The notes: generated by a model from the sequence alone, not told the origin. Shown: positions 32,373 through 41,268, counted from the first letter of the stretch. The stretch: DNA of 47,372 nt from Alteromonas abrolhosensis (GCF_001953635.1 NZ_MEJH01000017.1:11012-58383); one strand, 5' to 3'. Numbers and translations are program-made.

Positions 32373-33742
32373 ATTGTGTTCTTCACTAGGTTTTCCAGTG
32401 ACTGGATGTTGCCAAGTAAATCAGAACGGGATGGGTACGATTTGTATACCTGTCGTAATAGCGTAAGTGCATCTTGGTACTGACGCTGATCTATGGCAAT
32501 TTGCGCACGTCCTAGCATGGCGCGCTGTTTAACGTCGGCGAGTGACTCAGCTCGTAGATAGGTCATTTTGGCACGTTCGACGTTGTTCTGTTGACGATAA
32601 AGTGAAGCAAGAGACAACAGCGCCTCACCATTGTCAGGGGCGTCAGCAATGGCTTTGGTTAACAGGGAAATTGCCGTTTTGCTTTGCCCTTTGCCCATAG
32701 CCAACTGAGCTTTAAGTACATTAAGCGTAGCTGCTTGAGAGGCCGTCAGATTTTTCACGTTATTGTCGGCAGCTTGCGTTAATTTACTTAAATCAGACCA
32801 TTGTTCATTGGCCGCTAAATAAGCCGCTATTTTAGAGTAAGCGTCGAAGCCTTCCCCATCTTTGTCGGTAATGAAAGTCTTCGCATGGGTAGCCAGTATG
32901 TCTGCTGCGCGCCGCGGACTGCCGTCAGAAACGTGCAATTTGGCCACTGAAATCAAGTTCGACAGCGAGCGGTCACCCAAAGAAAGGGCAGTCTCTAAGC
33001 TGCTCAGCGCCTTTACCATGTCACCCTGCTTTAACGCTATTTGTCCCCGTTGGAGCCAAAGCTGCTGATTACTTTCATCATCTACCAACATTTCGCCTAG
33101 CAAGCTTTCAGCTTGTGCAAGTGCATTACTTTCAATAAGCGCGAACAATAAGCCTTGATACCATTGCTTGTTTTCAGGTTCGAGCATCAACGCATTTTGA
33201 TAAGCACCAATAGCGGTGACAGGTTTTCCAAGCTGAACATTGGTATAGGCTAGCTGCCCGAATAGTTGGGCATCTTGAATACCTAGTTCTACGCTTTTAG
33301 TTAAATGAGTGCGTGCTTTGGCCAATTTATCTGTCATTAAATACGCCATGCTCAAACTTCTGTGCGCCGATGGAAGATTTGGCATAGCGTCTATAACGTC
33401 CAACAGCACTTTTTCGGCAAGTGCGTAGTTTTTCTCATTCAATAGCACTTGTCCGTAAAGCTCACGCAAACGTGGACTAAATTGAGAAATATCCTGGGTT
33501 GCAAATGCGCTGGCAACGTTTGAATAATTGCCTGCTTGCAAGTCGGCCTGAATGCGCCCGATAAACTCACCTTCTTCACGGGATATACGTTCACGATGAT
33601 CATCTCTATGGTGCTGACGCAGGACAAACTGCCAATCGGGTTCTTCCAATTCCACCGTTATTTTTGCACTTACCGGCTTAACAAAAGCCAGCGCGCTCAC
33701 TACACAGCTGAGGACAGTTACGGCTGTAATTTTCTTTAACAT
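32369..33742 (-). CDS. Tetratricopeptide-repeat periplasmic protein of the TonB cluster
   Basis: A 457-residue protein from the ATG at 33742. It has a signal peptide (MLKKITAVTVLSCVVSALAF, ending VSAK) and then tandem TPR units from about residue 90 to the end, with typical A-x-x-x-L-x-x-A-L patterns (for instance LPSAHRSLSMAYLM, and TAIGAYQNALMLEPEN). A longer frame would use TTG at 33754. It lies 76 bases after tonB and overlaps DUF3649. TPR proteins are regular members of TtpC-type TonB systems in Vibrio and Shewanella and are thought to help assemble the complex; that role here is inferred. Confidence 0.85.
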   Translation of the reverse strand: MLKKITAVTVLSCVVSALAFVKPVSAKITVELEEPDWQFVLRQHHRDDHRERISREEGEFIGRIQADLQAGNYSNVASAFATQDISQFSPRLRELYGQVLLNEKNYALAEKVLLDVIDAMPNLPSAHRSLSMAYLMTDKLAKARTHLTKSVELGIQDAQLFGQLAYTNVQLGKPVTAIGAYQNALMLEPENKQWYQGLLFALIESNALAQAESLLGEMLVDDESNQQLWLQRGQIALKQGDMVKALSSLETALSLGDRSLSNLISVAKLHVSDGSPRRAADILATHAKTFITDKDGEGFDAYSKIAAYLAANEQWSDLSKLTQAADNNVKNLTASQAATLNVLKAQLAMGKGQSKTAISLLTKAIADAPDNGEALLSLASLYRQQNNVERAKMTYLRAESLADVKQRAMLGRAQIAIDQRQYQDALTLLRQVYKSYPSRSDLLGNIQSLENLVKNTI

Positions 33743-33818
33743 TGTCTCAATCAACCTCTAAATTCTTTAGCTTCTATTTCGCTTTACTGCGCTAAACCAA
33801 GCCTCTATTAAGCTTCTA

Positions 33819-34439
33819 TTAGGCCTCTATAACTACGGGCCAAATAAAACGCGCCTTCACCGCTTCATCTTCTTTGTAGGGCGATGTAAATTTGCTGGCT
33901 TTAACAAAACGCATTATTTCTTTATTGAGCTCGTGATGCGGGTTCTCGACAATATCCATCAGCTTTACGTTACCGTGTTCGTCAATAATGACGTCGAGCT
34001 TTACAATCACCCGCTTGATACCTTGCTTTTTGAGTCGCTTGGGGAAACGTATTTTGACCGGAGTCAGCAAGGTAGGCTTTGAATCCAGTTCGCTTAGCCC
34101 AAAGGCGTCCAATTCAATATCAGGCATATCCCATTGGGTTTGGGTCACTTTGACGTTTGGCATGTCGGGCTTTGGCACTTGTATATCTGGCTCAACACTT
34201 AAATCCGCCATGGTCATGGCTGCGCCACTGCCCTCTACCTGCATAACAAGTTCAGTTTCTTCTACTACATTTTGCGTTTTCGGGGGCGGCGGAGGTGGAG
34301 GCGTTACCGCAATGTCCAACTTGCGCACAACCATAGTGTCGGGCTGCAGATTAGACAAAAAGTGCCCTAGCCACATAACGCCAAGTGCACCAACGAGCAC
34401 CGCACCGCTAAGTAGAGAAGGTTGAAGATTGTATTTCAT
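33819..34439 (-). CDS. tonB: TonB, energy transducer of the TtpC-type system
   Basis: A 206-residue TonB. It has one N-terminal helix (about 10-28), seven prolines in a row near residue 47 as a short periplasmic spacer, an acidic linker with repeated PDI/PDM motifs, and a C-terminal domain starting VKIRFPKRLKKQGIKRVIVKL and ending in FIWPVVIEA. The C-terminal domain contacts the TonB boxes of receptors. It is short, like TonB2 of Vibrio. The gene follows exbD by 18 bases. Its natural partners are the ExbB, ExbD and TtpC genes upstream and probably both receptors in this island. Confidence 0.9.
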   Translation of the reverse strand: MKYNLQPSLLSGAVLVGALGVMWLGHFLSNLQPDTMVVRKLDIAVTPPPPPPPKTQNVVEETELVMQVEGSGAAMTMADLSVEPDIQVPKPDMPNVKVTQTQWDMPDIELDAFGLSELDSKPTLLTPVKIRFPKRLKKQGIKRVIVKLDVIIDEHGNVKLMDIVENPHHELNKEIMRFVKASKFTSPYKEDEAVKARFIWPVVIEA

Positions 34440-34457
34440 TGAATTTTGCCTCGTTCG

Positions 34458-34865
34458 CTATGGCTTCAAAGTGGCGATATTTACCGTGTCGGCACCCGCC
34501 AGTTTGGCTTCATCTATGACTTCTACCAACAATTCAGAGCGAACGGCTTTATCTACCTGAATGACTACTGGGCGTTGTTCTTTCATCAACAATTGCTCAA
34601 CGGTAGAGCGCACACCGCTCACGCCGATATTGGCACTGTCATACACCACTTCACCGGTTCGGGTAATTGCCAGCATAATGGCCATTTGATCGAGCTTTTG
34701 TGCTGATATCGCCTGTGGTTTATCTACCTCAACCCCAGTTTCTTTTACGAACACTGTTGAAACGATAAAGAAAATTAAAAGTATAAAAACCACGTCTAGT
34801 AGCGGAGACATATCAATGCCTTGCGCTTGCTGGTTTTCAAGGCGTCGCTGTAATCGACTTGCCAT
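34458..34865 (-). CDS. exbD: ExbD, biopolymer transport protein
   Basis: A 135-residue inner-membrane protein with a single N-terminal helix, starting after MSPLLDVVFILLIFFIVSTVF. The conserved Asp in the helix (D of PLLDVVF, near residue 25) is the proton-path residue. The periplasmic domain follows, with VVIQVDKAVRSELLVEVIDEAK. It works with ExbB to power TonB. It begins two bases after the exbB stop and is followed by tonB. Only one ExbD is present for two ExbB-like proteins, as in TtpC systems. Confidence 0.93.
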   Translation of the reverse strand: MASRLQRRLENQQAQGIDMSPLLDVVFILLIFFIVSTVFVKETGVEVDKPQAISAQKLDQMAIMLAITRTGEVVYDSANIGVSGVRSTVEQLLMKEQRPVVIQVDKAVRSELLVEVIDEAKLAGADTVNIATLKP

Positions 34866-34867
34866 GT

Positions 34868-35254
34868 TTACGCCTCCCTTGCTACGGCGCGCTTTACCGC
34901 ACCATTAACAAACATCAACAAAAGCCAGCCAGGAATAGCCAAGGTTAAGCCAAGCTGAGTGGTAAAAAGTGCATCGGCAATGCCACCAGTGACGACTTGA
35001 CTATCGACACCTAACGACATCATTCCGGTGAAACTCACTTGTAGGCCTGCAATTGTGCCTAGCAGGCCCATCAAGGGAAGAGCACTAACCAGAACGGCAG
35101 GAACCATTTCTCGCTTTGTTAGCTCTTTCTCTCCATCACGCACTTGGGCTATCTCTTTGCGTGTAGTAAACAACACAAAGATTTGCTGGTAAGCAAACCA
35201 TGCCACCAGCAGCATTAACCAACACAATGCATTCCCCACTAGCTGTTCAATCAT
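34868..35254 (-). CDS. exbB: ExbB, short MotA/TolQ/ExbB proton-channel protein
   Basis: A 128-residue protein with three hydrophobic regions, at about 6-30, 50-70 and 95-118. LPLMGLLGTIAGLQVSFTGM and TTQLGLTLAIPGWLLLMF match the second and third helix motifs of the ExbB/TolQ family. It is short: typical ExbB proteins have 170-240 residues and a longer cytosolic loop. Its ATG overlaps the ttpC stop by one base (TAATG). Together with ExbD, TtpC and TonB it makes the energising complex. No alternative start further upstream is available, since ttpC occupies it. Confidence 0.88.
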   Translation of the reverse strand: MIEQLVGNALCWLMLLVAWFAYQQIFVLFTTRKEIAQVRDGEKELTKREMVPAVLVSALPLMGLLGTIAGLQVSFTGMMSLGVDSQVVTGGIADALFTTQLGLTLAIPGWLLLMFVNGAVKRAVAREA

Positions 35255-36630
35255 TAGCTTGCGCTCGCTTGCTGTTGACCATCACTCTTTTGGTCGGTTT
35301 TCTTAGCAATGTCTGGCTCGTCATTGCTAAGTACAAGCGCGAAACTTTCGAGCTCTTCGTAGTAGTGTCGTGCTTTGCGAGAGAGTACGGCATTTAGAAT
35401 TAATGCCGGTATGGCCACAACTAAGCCTAACTCTGTCGTAACCAAGGCTTTAGCGATCCCGCCAGAAATAACTTCGGGGTCGCTTGAGCCAAATGCCGTC
35501 ATCATTCTAAAGGTTTCAATCATGCCGCTTACCGTACCTAGAAGACCTAGTAAGGGTGCAACGGCAGCAGTTACAGCAATGGTGCCGTTGTATTTTTCTA
35601 GCTTGATTTTGTCTTGCTGGAGTGCAGAAAACAGCTCATCGTCGCGTTCAGTTGGCGTGCTTGCACGCTTAGTTATGTCATACAGCTCGCGCTGCATGCC
35701 ATCAAAGAAGCCCACACCTGAACTGCCCACCATGTTCACCAGAGCTTTGCCTGATGCTACTTGCTTAACCTTCGGTAAGCGCCATAGCTGAATAACTTTA
35801 AACAGTGCGATAAGCGTAGCGAGAAGGGCAAACAACACGATAGGGATCACCCACACTCCGCCTTTCACAACATGTTCAATTACCCCTTCTGACGCTTGCT
35901 CGCGTGTAGCTGCGCGGCCAAGGGTAGGATCTATTTTAATGCTGCCATTGCCGCTGCTTGCCAAGCTTGCAAGGCTTTCGGTATCCGTATCTGAAAAAGT
36001 GGACGTAGAGGTAAACAGGTCTTGCTTACGCTCTGCCGTACCCGCAACGTTTTGTGCTTGCGCCAAATACCACGTCACCGAACCAAGAGTAAGCACTTTT
36101 GCTTGGGTCACTTCGCCATTCGCCAGTACAACCTTTCCTGCACTGAAATTAGGGGTTTGTTGATTCGCAAACTCTTTCGCTTTTTCACCCACTTTCTGGA
36201 CTTTGTCAGACAAGCTCATTTCGCTTAACGACAGACTGTCTACACCGGTTTGAAGCAGGAAACGGCTCAACAAATTTTGTTGGAACTCTTGTTGCTCGCT
36301 CCAGCTCGATAGGCGATTTTCTAACTGGGAAAGACTAAGGGTTCTTTCGTCCATTTTACGGCGGGCGACCGTGGTTTCATTGCGCAGTTTCATTACCTGC
36401 TGTTCAAGCGCACGCAATTCATTAGCCAGCGCTACACGCTCTTTACTAATTTTGCTTTCGGTGCGTTCCAGGCGCGCTTTTGCCTCTTTAATATTGGCCA
36501 GCATGCTATCTTCAGGCGCTGCCACTGCCGGTACACAAACCACAGCTGCACACAAAGCAACGCATGCTGCAATGAAAGAGGATTTCAACATTGGGTTAAA
36601 TGTTGTGAGAACGTGAGATAAGCATTTCAT
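35254..36630 (-). CDS. ttpC: TtpC-like ExbB/TolQ protein with long periplasmic N-terminus
   Basis: A 458-residue protein. A signal or first helix (about 15-37, ending VAAP) is followed by a coiled-coil region up to about residue 110 (RLERTESKISKERVALANELRALE type), then a periplasmic part to about 245. Three helices of the ExbB/TolQ core come next, with VAPLLGLLGTVSGMIETFRMM and TTELGLVVAIPALILNAV. Such extended ExbB proteins are the TtpC subunits of Vibrio TonB2 systems, required beside the short ExbB. It overlaps DUF3450 by four bases (ATGA) and exbB by one. A start at M14 (36591) is possible. Confidence 0.9.
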   Translation of the reverse strand: MKCLSHVLTTFNPMLKSSFIAACVALCAAVVCVPAVAAPEDSMLANIKEAKARLERTESKISKERVALANELRALEQQVMKLRNETTVARRKMDERTLSLSQLENRLSSWSEQQEFQQNLLSRFLLQTGVDSLSLSEMSLSDKVQKVGEKAKEFANQQTPNFSAGKVVLANGEVTQAKVLTLGSVTWYLAQAQNVAGTAERKQDLFTSTSTFSDTDTESLASLASSGNGSIKIDPTLGRAATREQASEGVIEHVVKGGVWVIPIVLFALLATLIALFKVIQLWRLPKVKQVASGKALVNMVGSSGVGFFDGMQRELYDITKRASTPTERDDELFSALQQDKIKLEKYNGTIAVTAAVAPLLGLLGTVSGMIETFRMMTAFGSSDPEVISGGIAKALVTTELGLVVAIPALILNAVLSRKARHYYEELESFALVLSNDEPDIAKKTDQKSDGQQQASAS

Positions 36631-37403
36631 TCGCCTTCTCCTTGAGCCAGCGTAAGTGGTAAAGAAACAAAATCGGGCTCATGCTTCTTCTCGAAAATAG
36701 CAACGGCAAGGGCCACCGCTTCGCTATCTACGTTGTCACTAAATTGCCACTGCCATTCCCCGTTTCGAACGCGACCGACACCCTGATATTGACCATCGGC
36801 GTTGGTAAACCACGCATAGCTGCTGCCAACAAAGAACTGCTTAACTAATACATCTTTGTCATCGGGAGCACGCATTACGGTTTCGTTAACCAGAAGCTTG
36901 CTATTAAATTGTTGAAGGGATGAAAGTTTTGCAAGGGTAACCTGAAGCTTATTTGACGTGTCGGCGTCAGCCGCTAATTCGGCTTGTTCTTTATCCCACG
37001 TCTGGCGAATAATCTCTGGCAACGACGAGTAAAGGCTATCGACTTGCCCGATGACTCCTGCTAAGGCTCGCTCTACCCCGCCCTGTTGTGCTTCAAGCTC
37101 ACTTTGCTCAGAAAGAAGTGCTTCTCGCTGAGCTTCCACGTCGGTGGTTGCAGCTTTACTTTCGTCAATCATACTCTGCAGCTGAGTACGTTCAGCTTTA
37201 AGCAATTGAATGCGCTGACGCAATGCAGGCTCTGATTCGCGCCACTCGTTTTCTAGCTTTTGCGTCTGGCGCTCAATGCTAATCCACTTTTCAGTGAGCC
37301 CATCAATATCGCTGGCTTTTGTCGCTGCCATCACAATACCTGATGAAGCCACGGCAAGTGATACCAGTACAAAAGAGAGCACTGCACTTCTTTTAACTTT
37401 CAT
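36627..37403 (-). CDS. DUF3450 periplasmic coiled-coil protein
   Basis: A 258-residue protein with a signal peptide (hydrophobic stretch, ending IVMAATKA). The mature part starts with long coiled-coil helices (KLENEWRESEPALRQRIQLLKAERTQLQS) and ends in a beta-rich region containing VRNGEWQWQFSD. DUF3450 proteins precede TtpC in TonB clusters of Vibrio, Shewanella and Alteromonas, and are thought to join the periplasmic part of the complex. It is the first gene of the energising run, 100 bases after the FepA-type receptor, with a hairpin in between. Confidence 0.87.
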   Translation of the reverse strand: MKVKRSAVLSFVLVSLAVASSGIVMAATKASDIDGLTEKWISIERQTQKLENEWRESEPALRQRIQLLKAERTQLQSMIDESKAATTDVEAQREALLSEQSELEAQQGGVERALAGVIGQVDSLYSSLPEIIRQTWDKEQAELAADADTSNKLQVTLAKLSSLQQFNSKLLVNETVMRAPDDKDVLVKQFFVGSSYAWFTNADGQYQGVGRVRNGEWQWQFSDNVDSEAVALAVAIFEKKHEPDFVSLPLTLAQGEGE

Positions 37404-37440
37404 TCAAATCCCTTACATCTCTTAGCTGAATTAATGAGAT

Positions 37441-37474
37441 TGCCGGCACGTCGATATCACTATCGAGGCCGGCA
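37441..37474. other. Strong hairpin between the receptor and the TonB operon
   Basis: TGCCGGC (37441-37447) and GCCGGCA (37468-37474) enclose TCGATA/TATCGA. It ends in ATTTTTAG on the plus strand, so a T-run follows only on the strand opposite to the genes. On the minus strand it could be a partial terminator or a processing stem that lets the receptor transcript exceed that of the TonB genes. Confidence 0.6.
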
Positions 37475-37505
37475 TTTTTAGTGTCTTGTTACTGCTTGCT
37501 AAGTA

Positions 37506-39797
37506 TTAGAACTGGTAAGTAGCAGACAACAAGAAGCTTCTTTCTGGTTCATTAAAGGTATTAGCTCCTGCGTTAGACGCTTGCGTACCTTCACGCTTAA
37601 CGCTTTCGTTGAACAAGTTCTTAACCGACACGTTGAAGCTCAAGTTTTCGTCGAACGCGTAAATGGCGTTAATGTTGGTGATGGTATAGGCTTCGCGATC
37701 ATCGGCTTCGATAACGGCGCCCGAATTAACGCTGGCCGTAGGGCTATCTGTTTCACCATAGTGTTGAGCGCTAAGCACAAGCTCAAGTGCATCGGTGGCT
37801 TGCCAGCTTATTAGCGAGTTCACTGTGTAGTCAGGAACGATAGATAATGGCTGGCCAGTAGATTTATCCTCTGACTCAAGCATCACGGTAAAGTTGGTCG
37901 ACCACTCAATAGTGCTGGTTACAGGGAACAACAAGTTACCTTCAAGGCCAGAAATAACCGCTTCAGGAACGTTAAACCACTGGAATACCTGAACGTTTGC
38001 CTCGCCACCTTCTTCGCCAGGTAACACATACTCTGGCGGTACATTACCGGTGCCAATTTTGTCTTTATAGTCGTTGTGGAAGTAAGTAATACCCGCGTTC
38101 AAACCCTCTTCGTTGGTGTAGTTAACACCAATTTCTTTGTTTACTGAGGTTTCGTGCTCTAGGTCAGGGTTTCCTAGAATGTGACACCCGCCACCTAGGT
38201 TAGAGAAGTCAACTGGGCAACCATTACCTCGTGTGTAGTACACGTAGTTAGGGTTTAATTGATAGAGATTTGGTGCTTTAAAAGCACGGCTAATACCACC
38301 TTGAACCACAATGTTAGGCGATGCCTGCCATGACGCGTTCAAGCTCGGGCTAAGGTTTGTACCTGCTTTACTGTGATCGTCGAAGCGCAGTCCGGGCGTA
38401 AGCGTGATTGAATCTGTTAGCATGATGTTGTCTTCAACATACACACCTACCAACGTGGCGTCGGTTTCAGATGGACGATTTGCCGGGTCAGTTTCTACAC
38501 CAGGAATAGTGCCGTCATCCACTACATTCAACGTAAGCTGGTTGCTAACAGAATCATCTAGGGTCTCTTTACGGTATTCCGCACCAAACGTTGCGGTTTG
38601 ATTGAAGCCGCCTAACGTTAAAGGCACATTCCACTCGGTCTTTGCAGTAATGTTCTCTAATTTGATGGTGGTCATTTCAAGGCTATTAATACGCCCTTCA
38701 GTTCCACCGGCAGCACCTTCACCTAAACGGCTGTTAGACGTGCTTTCGTATTGAACGTAGCTAAATGAATCGCCGAAATCGTACTCACCATTGTGAGTAA
38801 CGCCGAACGTACGACGGTGCATCACCAGCGTTTCTTCACCAATTAGGCTCTGAGCATCAGTTTCTGCCAGGTCTTCTGGTTCAGGAATAATAACGTTGCC
38901 GTTTTCGTCAACAGGGTAGCTTACGCCCTGAAATGCGTTGTCACCAGCATAGCGGTTACCTTGGCGGCTATAGGCTGCTTCAAAATCCCAGCGATTAATA
39001 TCGTCTTGGTCGAATCGAACCAAGGTACGCACGTCGATGTTTTCAACACCTTCACGCCCTGCCCCTACATTTTTGGATGTACCTCCGCGACCCGTTGTTA
39101 CGTCTGTTGAATCTAGATTCACGCGTGGGTCGTCAGCGTCTTGTTCGTTGTAGTTAACAATAGTGCGGTGTGAGAAACGCTCAGATAACGGTGCACTTGT
39201 TACTAGGTTAAAACGACGGTTGTCGCCTTCGTATTTATTTGAAGAAAGCTCGGTCTGAGCGGTTATAGAGGTAGAAGCTTCATCAGGAGATTTAGTGATG
39301 ATATTGATAACACCACCTGATGCGCCAGAACCATAGCGAGCCGCTGCTGGGCCACGGATGACTTCAATACTTTCAATAGCTTCTGCAGGAACCCAGTTGC
39401 TGTCACCTTGTGTGTTTCGCTCGCCTGAACGACCCATTTTTACAGAATTTCGTGACAACACTGGCTTGCCGTCAATTAGAATAAGCGTGTTCTCTGGGCC
39501 CATTCCGCGAATGTCGATTTGGCGCTTGTTGCCGTACTGACCAGAACTTGAGTTACCAGTAAGGTTGATACCTGGCATGGTTCTTACGATTTCAGCGATA
39601 TCATTGGTAACAGGGCGACGTTTGAAATCTTCTTCGGTGATGATAGACACGCCTTGTGCTTGTTTGAGCTCTTCTGATGCAGATTGCACGACAGTGGTAT
39701 CGAGTGTTTCTATCTCTTCACTTTGCGCCAGCACACCCGCTGACAGCATGGGAAACAGGGTTCCTAACAAAATAATGCGCTTACCAGTTACAGGCAT
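37506..39797 (-). CDS. fepA: FepA-type TonB-dependent catecholate siderophore receptor
   Basis: A 763-residue outer-membrane receptor, against 746 for E. coli FepA. A signal peptide (ending VLAQ) is followed by a TonB-box-like DTTVVQS near residue 30 and a plug with VRTMPGINLTGNSSSGQYGN, then RQIDIRGMGPENTLILIDGKPV, which is nearly FepA. The barrel follows to the C-terminal aromatic LLSATYQF. FepA imports ferric enterobactin-type catecholates; the local siderophore may differ. AAGGA six bases before the ATG supports the start. A Fur-box promoter lies about 290 bases upstream. A loop near residues 525-545 has two Cys (GNGCPVDFSNLGGGCHILG). Confidence 0.93.
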   Translation of the reverse strand: MPVTGKRIILLGTLFPMLSAGVLAQSEEIETLDTTVVQSASEELKQAQGVSIITEEDFKRRPVTNDIAEIVRTMPGINLTGNSSSGQYGNKRQIDIRGMGPENTLILIDGKPVLSRNSVKMGRSGERNTQGDSNWVPAEAIESIEVIRGPAAARYGSGASGGVINIITKSPDEASTSITAQTELSSNKYEGDNRRFNLVTSAPLSERFSHRTIVNYNEQDADDPRVNLDSTDVTTGRGGTSKNVGAGREGVENIDVRTLVRFDQDDINRWDFEAAYSRQGNRYAGDNAFQGVSYPVDENGNVIIPEPEDLAETDAQSLIGEETLVMHRRTFGVTHNGEYDFGDSFSYVQYESTSNSRLGEGAAGGTEGRINSLEMTTIKLENITAKTEWNVPLTLGGFNQTATFGAEYRKETLDDSVSNQLTLNVVDDGTIPGVETDPANRPSETDATLVGVYVEDNIMLTDSITLTPGLRFDDHSKAGTNLSPSLNASWQASPNIVVQGGISRAFKAPNLYQLNPNYVYYTRGNGCPVDFSNLGGGCHILGNPDLEHETSVNKEIGVNYTNEEGLNAGITYFHNDYKDKIGTGNVPPEYVLPGEEGGEANVQVFQWFNVPEAVISGLEGNLLFPVTSTIEWSTNFTVMLESEDKSTGQPLSIVPDYTVNSLISWQATDALELVLSAQHYGETDSPTASVNSGAVIEADDREAYTITNINAIYAFDENLSFNVSVKNLFNESVKREGTQASNAGANTFNEPERSFLLSATYQF

Positions 39798-40090
39798 TTG
39801 ATAATCCTTAATGAGTTGAGTGCTAGCCAGCTAATAGCTAACCTTTTCAATATGTTGTGTCTTGTTATGCGCGGCTTGTCTTTTCAAATGGTGATTAAAC
39901 CAGATGGAAATAAAGCGCTATGTATTTGAGTTAGGGCTGCTGGTGTGATTATTGTTATTCCAAGAAAGAACGCCCAAAAATGAGACTATCCGTAGAAATA
40001 TGCGTGCCCTTATCTGTCATAGGGTTTATTTATTGCTTTATTTCTCTTCTTGTTTGCAAGAAGCGGCTAATCATGCTCAAATCGCCCTGC
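39798..40090 (-). other. Long leader of the FepA-type receptor gene
   Basis: If the promoter at 40091-40119 is used, the receptor mRNA has a 5' leader of about 290 bases. A perfect hairpin CTTCTTG-TTTG-CAAGAAG lies at 40046-40063. I see no clear leader peptide. The region upstream of the start codon could hold post-transcriptional control, or a second promoter closer to the gene. Confidence 0.4.
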
Positions 40091-40119
40091 ATCTTAATAA
40101 CAATTATTATCATTTGCAA
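40091..40119 (-). promoter_or_regulatory. Fur-box-like site inside a sigma-70 promoter for the FepA-type receptor
   Basis: On the minus strand TTGCAA (40114-40119), a 17-base spacer and TAAGAT (40091-40096) form a promoter. The spacer contains TGATAATAATTGTTA (40098-40112), a good 7-1-7 Fur-type site. It also lies 58 bases upstream of the divergent hydroxy-acid oxidase gene at 40171, so that gene may be controlled too. Confidence 0.7.
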
Positions 40120-40170
40120 TTTAATTAATATTGAAAGGCTTTTTACTTTCTTTACATAAACCTGACGAAT

Positions 40171-41268
40171 ATGCTTAAAACACCATTGAATGCCATCCCA
40201 CCGACCCTTGCTGCGTTGTCTGACTACGAGAGTTTGGCTCGTGAGAGACTTACAACCCAATCCTGGGCTTATATTTCCGGCGGTTCTGCTGACGAACTGT
40301 CGATGAAAAGAAACCGTGAAAAACTAGACGACTTATGTTTGCTTCCTCGCACTTTGTGTGACGTCGCTAAGGGTGGAACAAAAACTACGTTGTTAGGGCA
40401 GCAGTTTGAGCATCCAATTATTTCCGGCCCCGTTGCATATCAGGCACTGGCGCACCCCGATGGCGAAATAGCGACCGCGCTGGCAACACAAGCTCAAGGT
40501 GGCTTGTGGATAATGAGCACGTTAGCCAGTCGCTCCTTTGAGGAGGTATCAAGTCAGGTTCAGAGCCCTCGCTGGTTTCAACTCTATGTTCAACCTACCC
40601 GTCCACAAACTTTAGAACTCATACAAAAAGCAGAACACTTTCAGTTTTCAGCATTGGTAATTACCATCGATGCACCCATTAATGGCTTGCGCAATCGTGA
40701 GCAAAGGGCGGAATTTTCGCTTCCACCCAATGTACGTGCCGTCAATATAGATTCGCCCTCTCCCTTGGTACATCCTGGAGAAGGCAAGAGCGTAGTGTTT
40801 CAGGGGCTTATGGCACAGGCTCCTACTTGGGACGATATAGCTTTTATCCAGCAAAACACGTCATTGCCCATTGTATTGAAAGGTATTCTTAACCCGTTGG
40901 ACGCTCAAAAAGCAGCGGAACTTGGCGTAGCGGGTATCGTTGTGTCGAATCACGGCGGTCGCGCTTTGGACAGCGTGCCCTCACCGGTAGAGATGCTTCC
41001 TGTTATTCGCCAAACGGTTGGTGATGAAATGATGGTACTGGCTGACAGCGGTGTGCGCAGAGGCGCTGATGTGGTGAAGCTCATTGCACTGGGTGCCAAC
41101 GCCGTGCTTATTGGCCGGCCTTTGATGTACGGATTAGCCACGGCGGGCGCATTAGGTGTTGCTCACACTATTCGCCTTTTACGAGACGAACTTGAAATGA
41201 CGATGGCACTTTGCGGGGTTGACGCTATAGAAAACATTAATAAGCACTGTTTATGGCCAGCAACTTAG
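40171..41268 (+). CDS. FMN-dependent alpha-hydroxy-acid oxidase/dehydrogenase
   Basis: A 365-residue flavoenzyme of the glycolate oxidase/LldD family, which oxidises 2-hydroxy acids such as lactate or glycolate to keto acids. The N-terminal segment has ISGGSADELSMKRNREKLDD, then FEHPIISGPVAYQALAHPDGE in place of the family's PIxIAPTAxxxLxHPxGE. The C-terminal half has LPIVLKGIL with the catalytic Lys, VSNHGGRALDS with the catalytic His, and LADSGVRRGADVVKLIALGA, IGRPLMYGLA. It is cytosolic and divergent from the FepA-type receptor, sharing the Fur-box region. Why an FMN oxidase lies among iron genes is unclear. The ribosome site before the ATG is weak. Confidence 0.87.
   Translation: MLKTPLNAIPPTLAALSDYESLARERLTTQSWAYISGGSADELSMKRNREKLDDLCLLPRTLCDVAKGGTKTTLLGQQFEHPIISGPVAYQALAHPDGEIATALATQAQGGLWIMSTLASRSFEEVSSQVQSPRWFQLYVQPTRPQTLELIQKAEHFQFSALVITIDAPINGLRNREQRAEFSLPPNVRAVNIDSPSPLVHPGEGKSVVFQGLMAQAPTWDDIAFIQQNTSLPIVLKGILNPLDAQKAAELGVAGIVVSNHGGRALDSVPSPVEMLPVIRQTVGDEMMVLADSGVRRGADVVKLIALGANAVLIGRPLMYGLATAGALGVAHTIRLLRDELEMTMALCGVDAIENINKHCLWPAT

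Noticed and set aside
40030..40260. 76-codon minus-strand frame covering the Fur-type site
   Set aside because: It overlaps the start of the hydroxy-acid oxidase and the promoter, and its product resembles no family.
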